Source: UMGS1649 sp045604405
GTDB lineage: Bacteria; Bacillota; Clostridia; TANB77; CAG-465
DNA: 64,000 nt
Direction: 5' to 3'
NCBI GenBank assembly: GCA_045604405.1
Contig: JAZUNZ010000035.1
Location: forward strand, 37,335 to 101,334
Position numbers and translations under genes: made by a program
The notes under the pieces: generated by a model
The model's input: only the letters and a program-made list of their open reading frames with translations
Databases searched by the model: none
Told to the model about the DNA's origin: nothing
Shown here: in pieces, positions 7,823 to 15,942 of the stretch
How the letters are laid out: each line of letters begins with the position of its first letter
Position numbering within the stretch: the first letter of the stretch is position 1

Positions 7823-8740
7823 CTACATTTCTATTTTATCAACCGTATCATATATGTGACTTGCTATACTTGTTAATGCTTTTAATACAAGATAATATTT
7901 TTCAATTTGTTTGTATTCCATAGAGCTTTTAAATATATCTGGTTCAAACATTGGCCCTGTTGAAATTCTCATATACACATTGTCCTTTACTATACTTACT
8001 TCAAATCCAAATTTGCATTTTTTATACAAGTCTATCATTTCGGTCATTACATCTGCCGTTAATATTCTCATTGCAAGAATTTTGTCGTCACTTTCAACAT
8101 CAAACAACTTTTCAAATTCTGGCACATCCATCTTAACCTTATTTTCATTCCAGGTACTTACACTACCATTTGACCTTATGTATATTCTCTTACCTATATC
8201 TTTCGGAATTAAAAAGCCTCCCGCGATGCCATGGAACTGCGTTGAATATCTAGTATCACCATCACTATCTTTATATCGTTTTTTAGTATGTACTTCTGCA
8301 AATGTAACGAAGGTAGATAACTCTTTGCCTACTTTTAAAGGTGCAATTATTAAGTCATCAGAAATGTATCTGTCTATATCATCTTTATAACCACCTTTAA
8401 TATAGTCTTCGCGTGACAAACCCGCTTTTGGGTTGTATTTTGCAGCTTCAAAAGCATTTTCAATTATAGGACCAATAATCTTTTGCTTAAATAAGTCTAC
8501 ATATGTTGTGCCTTTTGTATCAGTGACATTCTTTAATCTCTTTGTACTAGCTGACCAAATAACAATTCCTATTATTGCAAGTACAATAAAGATTGGGTTA
8601 ATAGCAGCAAACAAAAACATTGCGGTTACTACGATTATAGCCACCACACCATTCTTTTTGATTTTACTCCTTAAAGCCTCTAATTCATTAAAATTTTCTT
8701 TATATAATCTTGTATAAAGCTCTCTAAAACTTTCCTTCAT
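7823..8740 (-). CDS. DUF3137-type membrane protein, partner of LemA
   Basis: About 305 aa. A basic N-terminus is followed by two adjacent hydrophobic helices (about residues 29-65) and a soluble domain containing VTFAEVHTKKRYKD and FHGIAGGFLIP, features of the DUF3137 (galanin-like) proteins often encoded beside lemA. A longer reading from 8797 would run into the tRNA-Thr gene and is rejected; AGAGGT lies 6 nt before the ATG at 8740. It lies only 12 bp downstream of the tRNA with no terminator between, so part of its transcription may come from the tRNA promoter. Confidence 0.8.
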   Translation of the reverse strand: MKESFRELYTRLYKENFNELEALRSKIKKNGVVAIIVVTAMFLFAAINPIFIVLAIIGIVIWSASTKRLKNVTDTKGTTYVDLFKQKIIGPIIENAFEAAKYNPKAGLSREDYIKGGYKDDIDRYISDDLIIAPLKVGKELSTFVTFAEVHTKKRYKDSDGDTRYSTQFHGIAGGFLIPKDIGKRIYIRSNGSVSTWNENKVKMDVPEFEKLFDVESDDKILAMRILTADVMTEMIDLYKKCKFGFEVSIVKDNVYMRISTGPMFEPDIFKSSMEYKQIEKYYLVLKALTSIASHIYDTVDKIEM

Positions 8741-8752
8741 AATTACCTCTTG

Positions 8753-8828
8753 TGGAGCTTCCAATGGGAATCGAACCCATGACCTCTTCCTTACCATGGA
8801 AGCACTCTACCTACTGAGCTATGGAAGC
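8753..8828 (-). tRNA. tRNA-Thr (anticodon GGT)
   Basis: A 76-nt cloverleaf with a GCTTCCA acceptor arm, an anticodon loop reading ATGGTAA (anticodon GGT), a standard TTCGATT T-loop and an encoded CCA end. Confidence 0.95.
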
Positions 8829-8840
8829 ACTTTCTTATAC

Positions 8841-8868
8841 ATTATACCATAAGAATAACGTTTGTAAA
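8841..8868 (-). promoter_or_regulatory. Promoter of tRNA-Thr(GGT)
   Basis: TTTACA and TATAAT are 16 bp apart, ending about 12 bp before the tRNA 5' end. Confidence 0.65.
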
Positions 8869-8874
8869 TAATTA

Positions 8875-8911
8875 AGAAAAAATTAAATAGGCACCTTACT
8901 GGCACCTATTT
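8875..8911 (-). terminator. Terminator of the sigK transcript
   Basis: Read on the minus strand, 8885-8895 and 8901-8911 form an 11-bp stem containing two G-U pairs, followed by a run of six T. Confidence 0.75.
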
Positions 8912-9055
8912 TAAAGCTTCTTTTACTATGTCTGTATATGATTGTTTTTTGTTTCATTTTTCATATTCAAATATGGCTATAAATTCGTCCAATTTCATAG
9001 TTAACATTTCTTTTCCACCATACGCGTCTGCCAACAATTCTATTCTACTAACCAA
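8906..9055 (-). pseudogene. Small ORF downstream of sigK with an in-frame UGA
   Basis: A TTG at 9055 behind GAGGGAGATCAAC opens a 33-codon frame ending in TGA (8954-8956). The same frame then continues for 15 sensible codons (NKKQSYTDIVKEALK) to a TAG that lies inside the terminator stem. The composition across the TGA looks like one 49-residue acidic/basic helical protein interrupted by a stop. It may be a 33-aa peptide, or a gene broken by one point mutation. It is cotranscribed with sigK, 49 bp upstream. No family is recognised. Confidence 0.4.
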
Positions 9056-9104
9056 GTTGATCTCCCTCAATTTTATTAAAACTATTTTTCGTTTTTTCAA
9101 TCAA

Positions 9105-9800
9105 TTACCTTTCTGTCTGTATAAACTTCCCTAGCTTCTTTTGTATTTTTGTTTCTATTCTAGATACATATGACCTAGAAATATTTAAAATATCTGCCAC
9201 TTCTTGCTGCGTTTTTTCTTCTTCTTTCCCTAGTCCGTATCTCATATATATAACTTTTCTTTCCCTTTCAGGTAAGTTTTCGTTTATATATTTTAGCATT
9301 TCTTTTGTAACAACTTTATTATATATATTATCTATTGGGTCAATTCCATCCTGCTCTATAATGTCTATAAGCTCCATGTCATTACCATCTTTATCCGTAC
9401 CTATAACACTATTCATTGATACATCAGCACTTGTTTTCTTACTGCTTCTTAAATGCATTAGTATCTCATTTTCTACACACCTACTGCAATATGTAGATAA
9501 TTTAAACCCCTTGTCTTCACTAAAACTATCTATCCCTTTTATTAATCCTATAGTTCCAATAGATATATATTCCTCATTATCCTGTGTGTTTGCCGCATAT
9601 TTTTTTGCTATATGTGCAACAAGCCTTAAATTATGTTCTATTAATTTGTGTCTTGCCTGTCTATCTCCTCCAAAATGTTTTTTTAATAGATATTGCTCTT
9701 CACTTTTACTAAGTGGCTCTGGGAACAAATTTTCTGAAGATATGTATCCAAAAAGCATAAACACATAAGATAAAATATTAGATAAAATGTCTAAAAACAT
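9105..9800 (-). CDS. sigK: RNA polymerase sporulation sigma factor SigK, uninterrupted
   Basis: 231 aa. A hydrophobic pro-sequence (about residues 1-25, before LFPEPLSKSEE) is followed by sigma region 2 (LIEHNLRLVAHIAKKY, ISIGTIGLIKGIDSF) and region 4 with a helix-turn-helix (ISRSYVSRIETKIQKKL). SigK drives late mother-cell genes, and its pro-sequence is normally removed by SpoIVFB at the forespore membrane. The gene is continuous, with no skin-type element. GAGGTG lies 5 nt before the ATG at 9800; an upstream in-frame TTG at 9815 would put the start before this site and is rejected. Confidence 0.92.
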   Translation of the reverse strand: MFLDILSNILSYVFMLFGYISSENLFPEPLSKSEEQYLLKKHFGGDRQARHKLIEHNLRLVAHIAKKYAANTQDNEEYISIGTIGLIKGIDSFSEDKGFKLSTYCSRCVENEILMHLRSSKKTSADVSMNSVIGTDKDGNDMELIDIIEQDGIDPIDNIYNKVVTKEMLKYINENLPERERKVIYMRYGLGKEEEKTQQEVADILNISRSYVSRIETKIQKKLGKFIQTER

Positions 9801-9920
9801 ATAAACACCTCGCAATTACATTTTATGTGTTTTTAAAATAATCTTGCATGTCACGCAAATCCATTCTTTTTAGTATAACTTTTAATTTTCATCCAAATAA
9901 TATTCTTGAGGTGAATATAC

Positions 9921-10124
9921 ATGGAAAAGAAACAAAATAAAGGTGGTCAAAAAATAAAATGCGATGTTGTAGAATGTACTCACAATTGTATTAAGGATTC
10001 TACTTGTATGCTAGATGAAATATCTGTTTGCAACTGTTCTTATGATAAAACTAAGGATCCTTTAAAAGACACCGCTTGCGGCTCATATGAATATGCAGAA
10101 GTACAAGAAATAGAAAGATTTTAA
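9921..10124 (+). CDS. DUF1540 cysteine-rich small protein
   Basis: 67 aa, with cysteines arranged as CDVVECTHNCIKDSTC and CNC, then a final CGSYE. This pattern marks the DUF1540 family, which probably binds a metal. Such proteins are common in spore-forming clostridia, but their role is not known to me. GAGGTG precedes the ATG. It is divergent from sigK and may be expressed in sporulation, which is inference from position. Confidence 0.85.
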   Translation: MEKKQNKGGQKIKCDVVECTHNCIKDSTCMLDEISVCNCSYDKTKDPLKDTACGSYEYAEVQEIERF

Positions 10125-10255
10125 TTTTTTTTGATAGTTTTCATGTTTCGACAAACTTCGACATTAAAAAGTAGTATTATATATGTATGAAGATTGTTAA
10201 ATCTTTAATTCAAAATCATAAATGCGATTGATTTTGATAATATAATTTCCACACA

Positions 10256-10283
10256 AAAAGGATGAGCTTTCACTCATCCTTTT
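10256..10283. terminator. Terminator between the DUF1540 gene and tcdA
   Basis: An 11-bp perfect stem (10256-10266 with 10273-10283) and a 6-nt loop with A/T runs on both sides. It mainly ends the minus-strand tcdA transcript. Confidence 0.8.
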
Positions 10284-10962
10284 AACTTATTAAATCTTTA
10301 ACTATTTCAGAGGCTATAACAAGCCCTGCTACAGATGGAACATATGACATGCTGCCTAAAACATTGCCTGTTGGCTTAACTGCATTTTCTGTACTAAATA
10401 CAACTTTTACTTTTTGAATGTTTTCTTCTCTTAACCTTTTTCTAACCACCTTTGCCAGTGGACATACTTCGGTTTTAGATATATCCGTAACTTTAATTTT
10501 TAACGGGTCTAATCTATTTGCCATACCCATACTAGATATTATTTTTATTTGCTTTTTCTTGCATTCTTTTATTATAGCTATTTTAGATTCCACACTGTCT
10601 ATAGCATCTACAACATAATCGTAATCAGCTGTTATATATTTTTCTACATTGCTACTATCTATAAAATCTTTAATGCTAGTTACTTGTATGTTTGGATTTA
10701 TGCTATTTATCCTCTTTTTTGCTTCAATTACCTTTGAGTTTCCCACATTGTCCACAGTCGCAATTATTTGTCTGTTAATATTTGTTATATCTACATTATC
10801 GTTGTCTATTATGGTTATTTTTCCCACGCCAACTCTAACTAACGCTTCTAATGTGTACGAACCTACTCCGCCAATACCACAAATACATACATTTGCTTTT
10901 TTTAGTTTCTCTAAATTAGCCTCTCCAATTACAAGCTCAGTTCTTTGATAAATCTTGTCCAC
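10282..10962 (-). CDS. tcdA: tRNA threonylcarbamoyladenosine dehydratase (TcdA, ThiF/E1-like)
   Basis: 226 aa. It has an E1-like nucleotide-binding motif ICGIGGVGSY near residue 28, the adenylation segment DNDNVDITNINRQ, and CPLAKVVRKRLR, typical of the TcdA/YgdL branch. TcdA uses ATP to cyclise t6A at position 37 of ANN-decoding tRNAs to ct6A. The start is GTG at 10962, behind AAGGAG, and it overlaps the TAG of the upstream U32 gene by one base, so translation is coupled. Confidence 0.88.
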   Translation of the reverse strand: MDKIYQRTELVIGEANLEKLKKANVCICGIGGVGSYTLEALVRVGVGKITIIDNDNVDITNINRQIIATVDNVGNSKVIEAKKRINSINPNIQVTSIKDFIDSSNVEKYITADYDYVVDAIDSVESKIAIIKECKKKQIKIISSMGMANRLDPLKIKVTDISKTEVCPLAKVVRKRLREENIQKVKVVFSTENAVKPTGNVLGSMSYVPSVAGLVIASEIVKDLIS

Positions 10963-12197
10963 TATTTTTTTCTCCTTATTACATAGTCCTTTTCCATTTT
11001 ATATGGCACTTTAATAATAACAGTTTGTCCCTTTATTCCTGGGTTCACATGGTCAATTTTTTCTTTTGTTTCAGTATTATACAACTCATCTATTATAAAT
11101 TCATTTGGTTCGATTGTTCCTGGAATCATAACATCTAGCGTATCACCCTTTGATAATTTGTTTCTAATCTCGACTAAATATAATCCATTTCCTAAATCTT
11201 CTTTTACTCTTGCACCATATTCGTATTTTAGATTTTCACTAAACCCATCGAAATCATGAATGTCTTGATTCTTAGGGTTTGTAAAATAGAATTCCGATAG
11301 ACCTCTTGTTTTAACTTTCTCTATTTCTGGCAAGTAATTCATATAATCCCACTTATCTTGATTTGAATAATAATCATCTATAGCTTTCCTATACGCTCTA
11401 ATGATTGTTGCCAAGTAGTAATCTGTTTTTAGTCTACCTTCTACCTTTAAACTATCCATTTTCATATCGGCTAAAACTGGTATTTGTTTTAGCAAGCACA
11501 AATCTTTAGAAGAAAATATATATGTTCCTTTCTCATCATAATCTATATTTATAACACTACCAGGTTTGTTAACTTCCTCTGCACTTAATTTATATTGCCA
11601 TCTACAAGGTTGACTGCAATCTCCACAATTAGCCCCCCTATCTGATAAGTATTGGCTTAGATAACATCTACCCGAATATGCATAGCATATTGCGCCATGT
11701 ATAAACATCTCTACTTCTAAATCTTGTGGCTTGTTTTTCATAATGTAATCTATTCTGTGTTTAGATAGTTCTCTTGCAAGTATTACTCTTTTTGCACCTA
11801 AACCGTGCCAGAAATTTGCACTTTGCAAACTTGTAACGTTCGCTTGAGTACTTATGTGTATTTCCATTTGAGGCGCAACCTCTTTTATGCACGCAATAAT
11901 TCCAGGATCACTTGCAATAATTGCATCTGCATTTATTCTGTCTAATCTTTGTATATCTTTTCTTATTTCTTCATAATCTTCGTCATAAGCATAAATATTC
12001 ATCGCAACATATACTTTTTTACCTAGACTATGTGCATATTTTATAGTATCTTCTAGATCATCTGAATCCATTTCCGCTCTGCTTCTTAAAGATAATTTTG
12101 CTGTTCCTGCATAAACTGCATCAGCACCATATAAAAAAGCGACCTTTGCTTTCTCAATGCTACCTGCTGGTGCTAACAATTCCATTTTCTTCATCAT
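10962..12197 (-). CDS. trhP: U32-family protein, tRNA uridine-34 hydroxylation (TrhP/YrrO type)
   Basis: 411 aa. The N-terminus is ELLAPAGSIEKAKVAFLYGADAVY. The U32 cysteine cluster is present around residues 170-200 (GAICYAYSGRCYLS, NCGDCSQPCRW). U32 proteins once annotated as peptidases are now linked to prephenate-dependent 5-hydroxyuridine formation at tRNA position 34 (TrhP) or to rRNA hydroxylation. Size and the single domain fit the YrrO/TrhP2 type. GAGG lies 7 nt before the ATG. Pairing with tcdA makes this a tRNA modification operon. Confidence 0.83.
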   Translation of the reverse strand: MMKKMELLAPAGSIEKAKVAFLYGADAVYAGTAKLSLRSRAEMDSDDLEDTIKYAHSLGKKVYVAMNIYAYDEDYEEIRKDIQRLDRINADAIIASDPGIIACIKEVAPQMEIHISTQANVTSLQSANFWHGLGAKRVILARELSKHRIDYIMKNKPQDLEVEMFIHGAICYAYSGRCYLSQYLSDRGANCGDCSQPCRWQYKLSAEEVNKPGSVINIDYDEKGTYIFSSKDLCLLKQIPVLADMKMDSLKVEGRLKTDYYLATIIRAYRKAIDDYYSNQDKWDYMNYLPEIEKVKTRGLSEFYFTNPKNQDIHDFDGFSENLKYEYGARVKEDLGNGLYLVEIRNKLSKGDTLDVMIPGTIEPNEFIIDELYNTETKEKIDHVNPGIKGQTVIIKVPYKMEKDYVIRRKK

Positions 12198-12255
12198 TTC
12201 ACATCCTCACTTTATATATTTTACCACAACTTTAGATTATTCTCAAGATACATAA

Positions 12256-12283
12256 AAATTCCAGCAAAGTACTGCTGGAATTT
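12256..12283 (-). terminator. Terminator of the orphan gene at 12289
   Basis: An 11-bp perfect stem (12256-12266 with 12273-12283) with T5 on its minus-strand 3' side. Confidence 0.85.
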
Positions 12284-12288
12284 CGTTA

Positions 12289-12819
12289 TTATGGGAAATA
12301 TACATAATCTTCATCAAACCTAATAGGCAAGCCGGTTTCCTTGAAGAATATGATTGCGTTTAGCCTCTTGTCTATATTTAGTGATTTTATAGCCTTTGGA
12401 AAATGTTCGCTAAGTATTTTAGATAATTCCCAATATCCTATCCGTCCGTTTGTTCTTTGGCAACTTTCAGACAAGTCATTCAAAAGTTCACTGCCGTTAT
12501 TACGCAAGTAACTCTGTACAACGCGGCTGTATGTTCCATTTGCATTCAAACAAACTATGTCGTCTTGCACATCCGCATATTCATAGCCTATTGCCTCTAA
12601 CATGCTCACGAACTGGTTTACAATATCTGCCTTATCTATGCGTGAGTTTTTAGGGAAGTCGTCTCCAACAAATTTTAATATTAGATGTGCGTTCAAGACT
12701 CCAATCTGATTGTTGCATAATTCGATTAAAACTTTTATTCCCTTCCGGTTTATATATTCTTCAACGTTTCTTGTGTAGTTGGCAATTTCTTTGGACCTTT
12801 GTCTAATCTTATTAAACAT
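12289..12819 (-). CDS. Unrecognised 176-aa soluble protein
   Basis: I do not recognise this family. The protein is soluble, with mixed charge and many Asn/Ile, and no signal peptide, membrane helix or clear catalytic motif. GGGAGG precedes the ATG. It is a self-contained unit with a consensus promoter (12884-12912) and terminator (12256-12283). Codon choice includes more G/C-ending codons than the neighbouring sporulation genes, which suggests a different origin. It lies just downstream of mbl but is isolated from it by a terminator. Confidence 0.65.
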   Translation of the reverse strand: MFNKIRQRSKEIANYTRNVEEYINRKGIKVLIELCNNQIGVLNAHLILKFVGDDFPKNSRIDKADIVNQFVSMLEAIGYEYADVQDDIVCLNANGTYSRVVQSYLRNNGSELLNDLSESCQRTNGRIGYWELSKILSEHFPKAIKSLNIDKRLNAIIFFKETGLPIRFDEDYVYFP

Positions 12820-12883
12820 TCTCTCTTCCTCCCGTTTTTATTTAGTTTTGCAGTAGCTCAACTATTCAATTCAATATGGTTTT

Positions 12884-12912
12884 ATTATACTACGCATATG
12901 CTCAAATGTCAA
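12884..12912 (-). promoter_or_regulatory. Consensus sigma-A promoter of the orphan gene
   Basis: TTGACA and TATAAT exactly 17 bp apart, about 65 bp upstream of the start at 12819. Confidence 0.85.
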
Positions 12913-12939
12913 TTATAAGCTTATTCCTTAAGAAACGAT

Positions 12940-12969
12940 AAGAAGCTTTAGCTTTCACTAAAACTTCTT
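12940..12969 (-). terminator. Terminator of mbl
   Basis: A 12-bp stem (12940-12951 with 12958-12969) including a G-U pair when read on the minus strand. It overlaps the mbl stop codon. The following T-run is weak. Confidence 0.6.
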
Positions 12970-13974
12970 AATCTTTATTGTATTTCCTGTTTCTAATAAT
13001 TGTATATGATTTAACGCTTTTCCCGTTCCCATTGCAACACAAGATACTGCATCATCTGCAATCATAACGGGTATTCCCGTTTTTTCTTCTATTAATTTAT
13101 CCAAACCATATATTAGGCCTCCGCCACCTGTTATATATATTCCTCTATCACTTATATCTGCAGATAATTCTGGTGGTGTAACCTCTAATACACTATGAAC
13201 CGCCTCTATTATTTGATTTGCAACCGGAGATAATGCTTCTAGCATTTCATCGGAAGTTATTTCTATTTCTACAGGAAGTCCTGATATTAAATGTCTTCCT
13301 TTAATACTCATTTTTTCCGTAGTTGTTCTTGGATAAACACAACCAATATTAATTTTTATTTCTTCAGCTGTTCTTTCACCAACTATTATACTATGATGTT
13401 TTTTTATGTATTTTATTATAGCCTCATCAAATTTGTCTCCAGCAACTTTTATAGAAGCGCTTTTAACTGCTCCACCTAGTGCAATAACTGCAATATCTGT
13501 TGTGCCTCCACCTATATCTACAATCATAGTACCATAAGGTTTTGTTATATCTATTCCTGCACCTATAGCTGCTGCTATTGGCTCTTCTATAAGATAAACC
13601 TTTCTAGCTCCCGCATGATTTGCCGCATCTATTACTGCTTTCTTCTCAACTTCTGTTACTCCAGATGGAACACATATCATAATTCTTGGACTTATTATAG
13701 ATCTATCTGCAACTTTAGAAATAAAATATTTAAGCATCTTCTCTGTAACTGTATAATCTGATATTACACCATCTTTTAATGGTCTAATAGCTACTATATT
13801 TCCAGGAGTTCGGCCTAACATTTTTCTTGCATTTTGTCCAACAGCTAATACTTCATTGGTATTTTTATCTATTGCAACAACTGCTGGTTCTCTTAGCGTT
13901 ATGCCTTTTCCTTTAACATATACTAGTATAGTTGCCGTTCCTAAATCTATGCCAATATCTTGTCCAAATGTCAT
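12958..13974 (-). CDS. mbl: Rod-shape actin homologue Mbl/MreB
   Basis: 338 aa. The actin-like nucleotide-binding motifs are present: GIDLGTATILVYV (phosphate 1), VDIGGGTTDIAVIALGG (phosphate 2) and GIYITGGGGLIYGLD (adenosine). The start is ATG at 13974, with AAAGGGGAAGG upstream; the 9-residue extension to 14001 lacks a site and is rejected. Mbl forms membrane-bound filaments that guide lateral wall synthesis. Linkage to spoIIID is the classical arrangement in spore formers and favours Mbl over MreB, though an unrelated gene at 14102 now separates them. Confidence 0.9.
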   Translation of the reverse strand: MTFGQDIGIDLGTATILVYVKGKGITLREPAVVAIDKNTNEVLAVGQNARKMLGRTPGNIVAIRPLKDGVISDYTVTEKMLKYFISKVADRSIISPRIMICVPSGVTEVEKKAVIDAANHAGARKVYLIEEPIAAAIGAGIDITKPYGTMIVDIGGGTTDIAVIALGGAVKSASIKVAGDKFDEAIIKYIKKHHSIIVGERTAEEIKINIGCVYPRTTTEKMSIKGRHLISGLPVEIEITSDEMLEALSPVANQIIEAVHSVLEVTPPELSADISDRGIYITGGGGLIYGLDKLIEEKTGIPVMIADDAVSCVAMGTGKALNHIQLLETGNTIKIKKF

Positions 13975-14061
13975 ACGCCTTCCCCTTTCTTTATGTGACA
14001 ATTATATTACATTTTTGTTTCATTTGCAATAGAAATATGCAAGAAAGTAGGTTTTGAGAAA

Positions 14062-14096
14062 AAATATTGACATCTTAATTTAAGATGTCAATATTT
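14062..14096. terminator. Terminator of the gene at 14102
   Basis: A perfect 15-bp stem (14062-14076 with 14082-14096) and 5-nt loop, with A/T runs on both sides. Confidence 0.85.
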
Positions 14097-14101
14097 CACA
14101 T

Positions 14102-14791
14102 TTATTGCTTTTTTGCTTGCTCATACTCTGAAACATAAATTTCCGCATAATTTGTTCTGTGCCGGTTACACTCAACATGAGTATCATCAGAAGGACTCCG
14201 CTCAAACCTGCTTATATTTTGAGACATTATGTGAAACCAAAAAGTCTCGGTTCCTATTTCCTCTTTTATTTTTTTGTATTGTATAACGGAAATAGGTCCT
14301 TTAAGATTTGTATAAGCTTTAAGAATAGGATATGCTTTTAATACATACTCTACTACTTCTTCACGGCTTATTGCATCGTTTTCAGCAGTAAGGTATCTGG
14401 TTAAATCTCCTTTAGATTCAGAATCGACAAGACCCAACTCCTCATTGTTTATAGTTGTTAAAACATCTGTCAAGTCAACTCCTCGTCTGCAAATAAGCAT
14501 GTAGTCTAGTATGGTTCTAAGCTTTTGGTTTAAAGTTAAAACTCTTTTTTCTTTTATACTATATACAGCTTCTACCGTTAAAGGTATTTGATTTATCATA
14601 CATCCCCTAGAGTAAACTACTATATAGTTTTCATCAAAAAGCATTCTACTCCAAAAGTATGGTCCGGTCTCTATTGTAGCTAAAACTATTTCCTTTCCGT
14701 TTTCAAACACAGAAGTTTTTGCTTTCTTTGCCTTATGAACTCTCTTAACTGATATTTCATCATTAATCTTGATAGTTGTTGTTCTCTTCAT
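14102..14791 (-). CDS. Unrecognised 229-aa soluble protein inside the spoIIID-mbl block
   Basis: No family is recognised. The protein is soluble; the basic N-terminus (KRVHKAKKAK near residue 16) and an R-rich C-terminal stretch could favour nucleic-acid binding, but no motif supports that. GAGGGG precedes the ATG. It has its own strong terminator, so it is an independent unit placed between spoIIID and mbl, two genes that are usually adjacent. This points to insertion of an accessory gene into an otherwise conserved sporulation block. Confidence 0.62.
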   Translation of the reverse strand: MKRTTTIKINDEISVKRVHKAKKAKTSVFENGKEIVLATIETGPYFWSRMLFDENYIVVYSRGCMINQIPLTVEAVYSIKEKRVLTLNQKLRTILDYMLICRRGVDLTDVLTTINNEELGLVDSESKGDLTRYLTAENDAISREEVVEYVLKAYPILKAYTNLKGPISVIQYKKIKEEIGTETFWFHIMSQNISRFERSPSDDTHVECNRHRTNYAEIYVSEYEQAKKQ

Positions 14792-14863
14792 TTTATATCC
14801 CCTCTCAAATTATTAATAGAGTTAATTTTATTTTTCAAAATATTATATCATTCATGTCAAGAG

Positions 14864-14891
14864 ACAAGCTAAACACAAATGTCTAGCTTGT
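14864..14891 (-). terminator. Possible terminator of spoIIID
   Basis: An 8-bp stem (14864-14871 with 14884-14891) lies directly after the spoIIID stop codon. The T-run is on the plus-strand side, so efficiency on the minus strand is doubtful. Confidence 0.4.
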
Positions 14892-14896
14892 TTTTT

Positions 14897-15154
14897 CTAT
14901 GCTCTTTTACTCTCATACTTTATCTTAGTCGCCATTCCTCCTCGTATATGTCTTTCCTCTTTATTATGTTCTAATACTTGTTTTGCTTCCTTCCACAAAG
15001 CAGGATTTATTCTCTCTAGTCTTTCAGAAATATCTTTATGTACAGTGGATTTCGACACATTAAACTTTGTTGCCGCAGCTCTTACAGTGCTACCAGTTTC
15101 AATTATATAGCTTGCAAGAGCCTTTACTCTTTCTTCAATATCGTTTTCAAACAC
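14897..15154 (-). CDS. spoIIID: Stage III sporulation transcriptional regulator SpoIIID
   Basis: About 85 aa, the usual size. The helix-turn-helix reads TVRAAATKFNVSKSTVHKDISERL and is followed by the family landmarks RINPALW and RHIRGGMATKIKY. SpoIIID is a DNA-binding mother-cell regulator that acts between SigE and SigK. The start chosen is GTG at 15154, 6 nt after GAGGTG; an upstream GTG at 15163 is part of that site. It lies 50 bp downstream of spoIIQ, as in other Clostridia. Confidence 0.95.
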   Translation of the reverse strand: MFENDIEERVKALASYIIETGSTVRAAATKFNVSKSTVHKDISERLERINPALWKEAKQVLEHNKEERHIRGGMATKIKYESKRA

Positions 15155-15204
15155 AATTATCACCTCATTAATATTATCTTATTCGTGTATATTCAAATTA
15201 TTCC

Positions 15205-15942
15205 CTAATTTATTAAATCTTCTGGATTAACTTGGATTCCATCTTTTACAATCTCGAAGTGAAGATGTGTGCTGTCTAGTAATTCACCTGCAGCTGATAC
15301 TCCAATCCTACCTATTATCTTTCCCTGTCCTACTTTATCTCCTTGTTTTACCTCTATGTCATTATCTAAATTACCATATACAAAAGTATATCCTGCGCCG
15401 TTTACGATCTTTACAGTATTGCCATAAAAGCTATCCTTTTCTACTGTTAATACTTCGCCATCGCTTGAAGACTTTACCGACGTGTTTAGATTGGCTTTTA
15501 TATCTATACCAGGATGAGTTTTCCACATTCCTAGTGTCTCTGAATACACAAGTTTTTCTACAGCAAATTCTTTTATGACTTCTCCTACAACCGGCATTAT
15601 ATAATTTGTTTTGTTGTTGCTTGACATGGTTTCTACCGTTTCTTCATCTTCTATAGTAGATATATCTGTGCTTATACTGCTTACTGCCGTTTGATAATTT
15701 ACAATCTCTACTGTACTTGTATTAACCTGTTCTTCTAACTCATATTCTGAAAAATCTTCTTGTATGCTGTTATTATACTCTCTAATATTTCCAGATAATG
15801 TAATTATTCCTAACATTACCATAAGTATAAGTAGCGCATAATATTTTTTAGGAACCTTTTCCTTTTTTTCATCAGTTATTTTTTCTCTAATACTTGTTAT
15901 TTTATTTTTTATTTCTTCAATCTTTTGTTTATTAAATTTCAT
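15205..15942 (-). CDS. spoIIQ: Stage II sporulation protein SpoIIQ-like M23 protein
   Basis: 245 aa. One membrane helix (about residues 34-50) and an acidic spacer precede a LytM/M23 domain. Zinc ligands are intact: H143 and D147 in HPGID, and H226 and H228 in HLHFE. The third histidine found in most active LytM enzymes (YAHL) is replaced in VYGNL, so activity may be altered. In clostridia SpoIIQ pairs with SpoIIIAH across the engulfment space. The start overlaps the spoIID stop by 11 bp and has GGAGG. Position between spoIID and spoIIID supports the name. Confidence 0.88.
   Translation of the reverse strand: MKFNKQKIEEIKNKITSIREKITDEKKEKVPKKYYALLILMVMLGIITLSGNIREYNNSIQEDFSEYELEEQVNTSTVEIVNYQTAVSSISTDISTIEDEETVETMSSNNKTNYIMPVVGEVIKEFAVEKLVYSETLGMWKTHPGIDIKANLNTSVKSSSDGEVLTVEKDSFYGNTVKIVNGAGYTFVYGNLDNDIEVKQGDKVGQGKIIGRIGVSAAGELLDSTHLHFEIVKDGIQVNPEDLIN

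Noticed and set aside
8741..8797. Longer N-terminus of the DUF3137-type protein
   Set aside because: The extension is a translation of the tRNA-Thr gene; the ribosome-binding site supports the ATG at 8740.
8906..9055. Genome-wide reading of UGA as an amino acid
   Set aside because: The SPOCS/LysM gene at 5433 ends in TGA at its natural C-terminus and tryptophans in clear genes are TGG, so UGA is a stop here.
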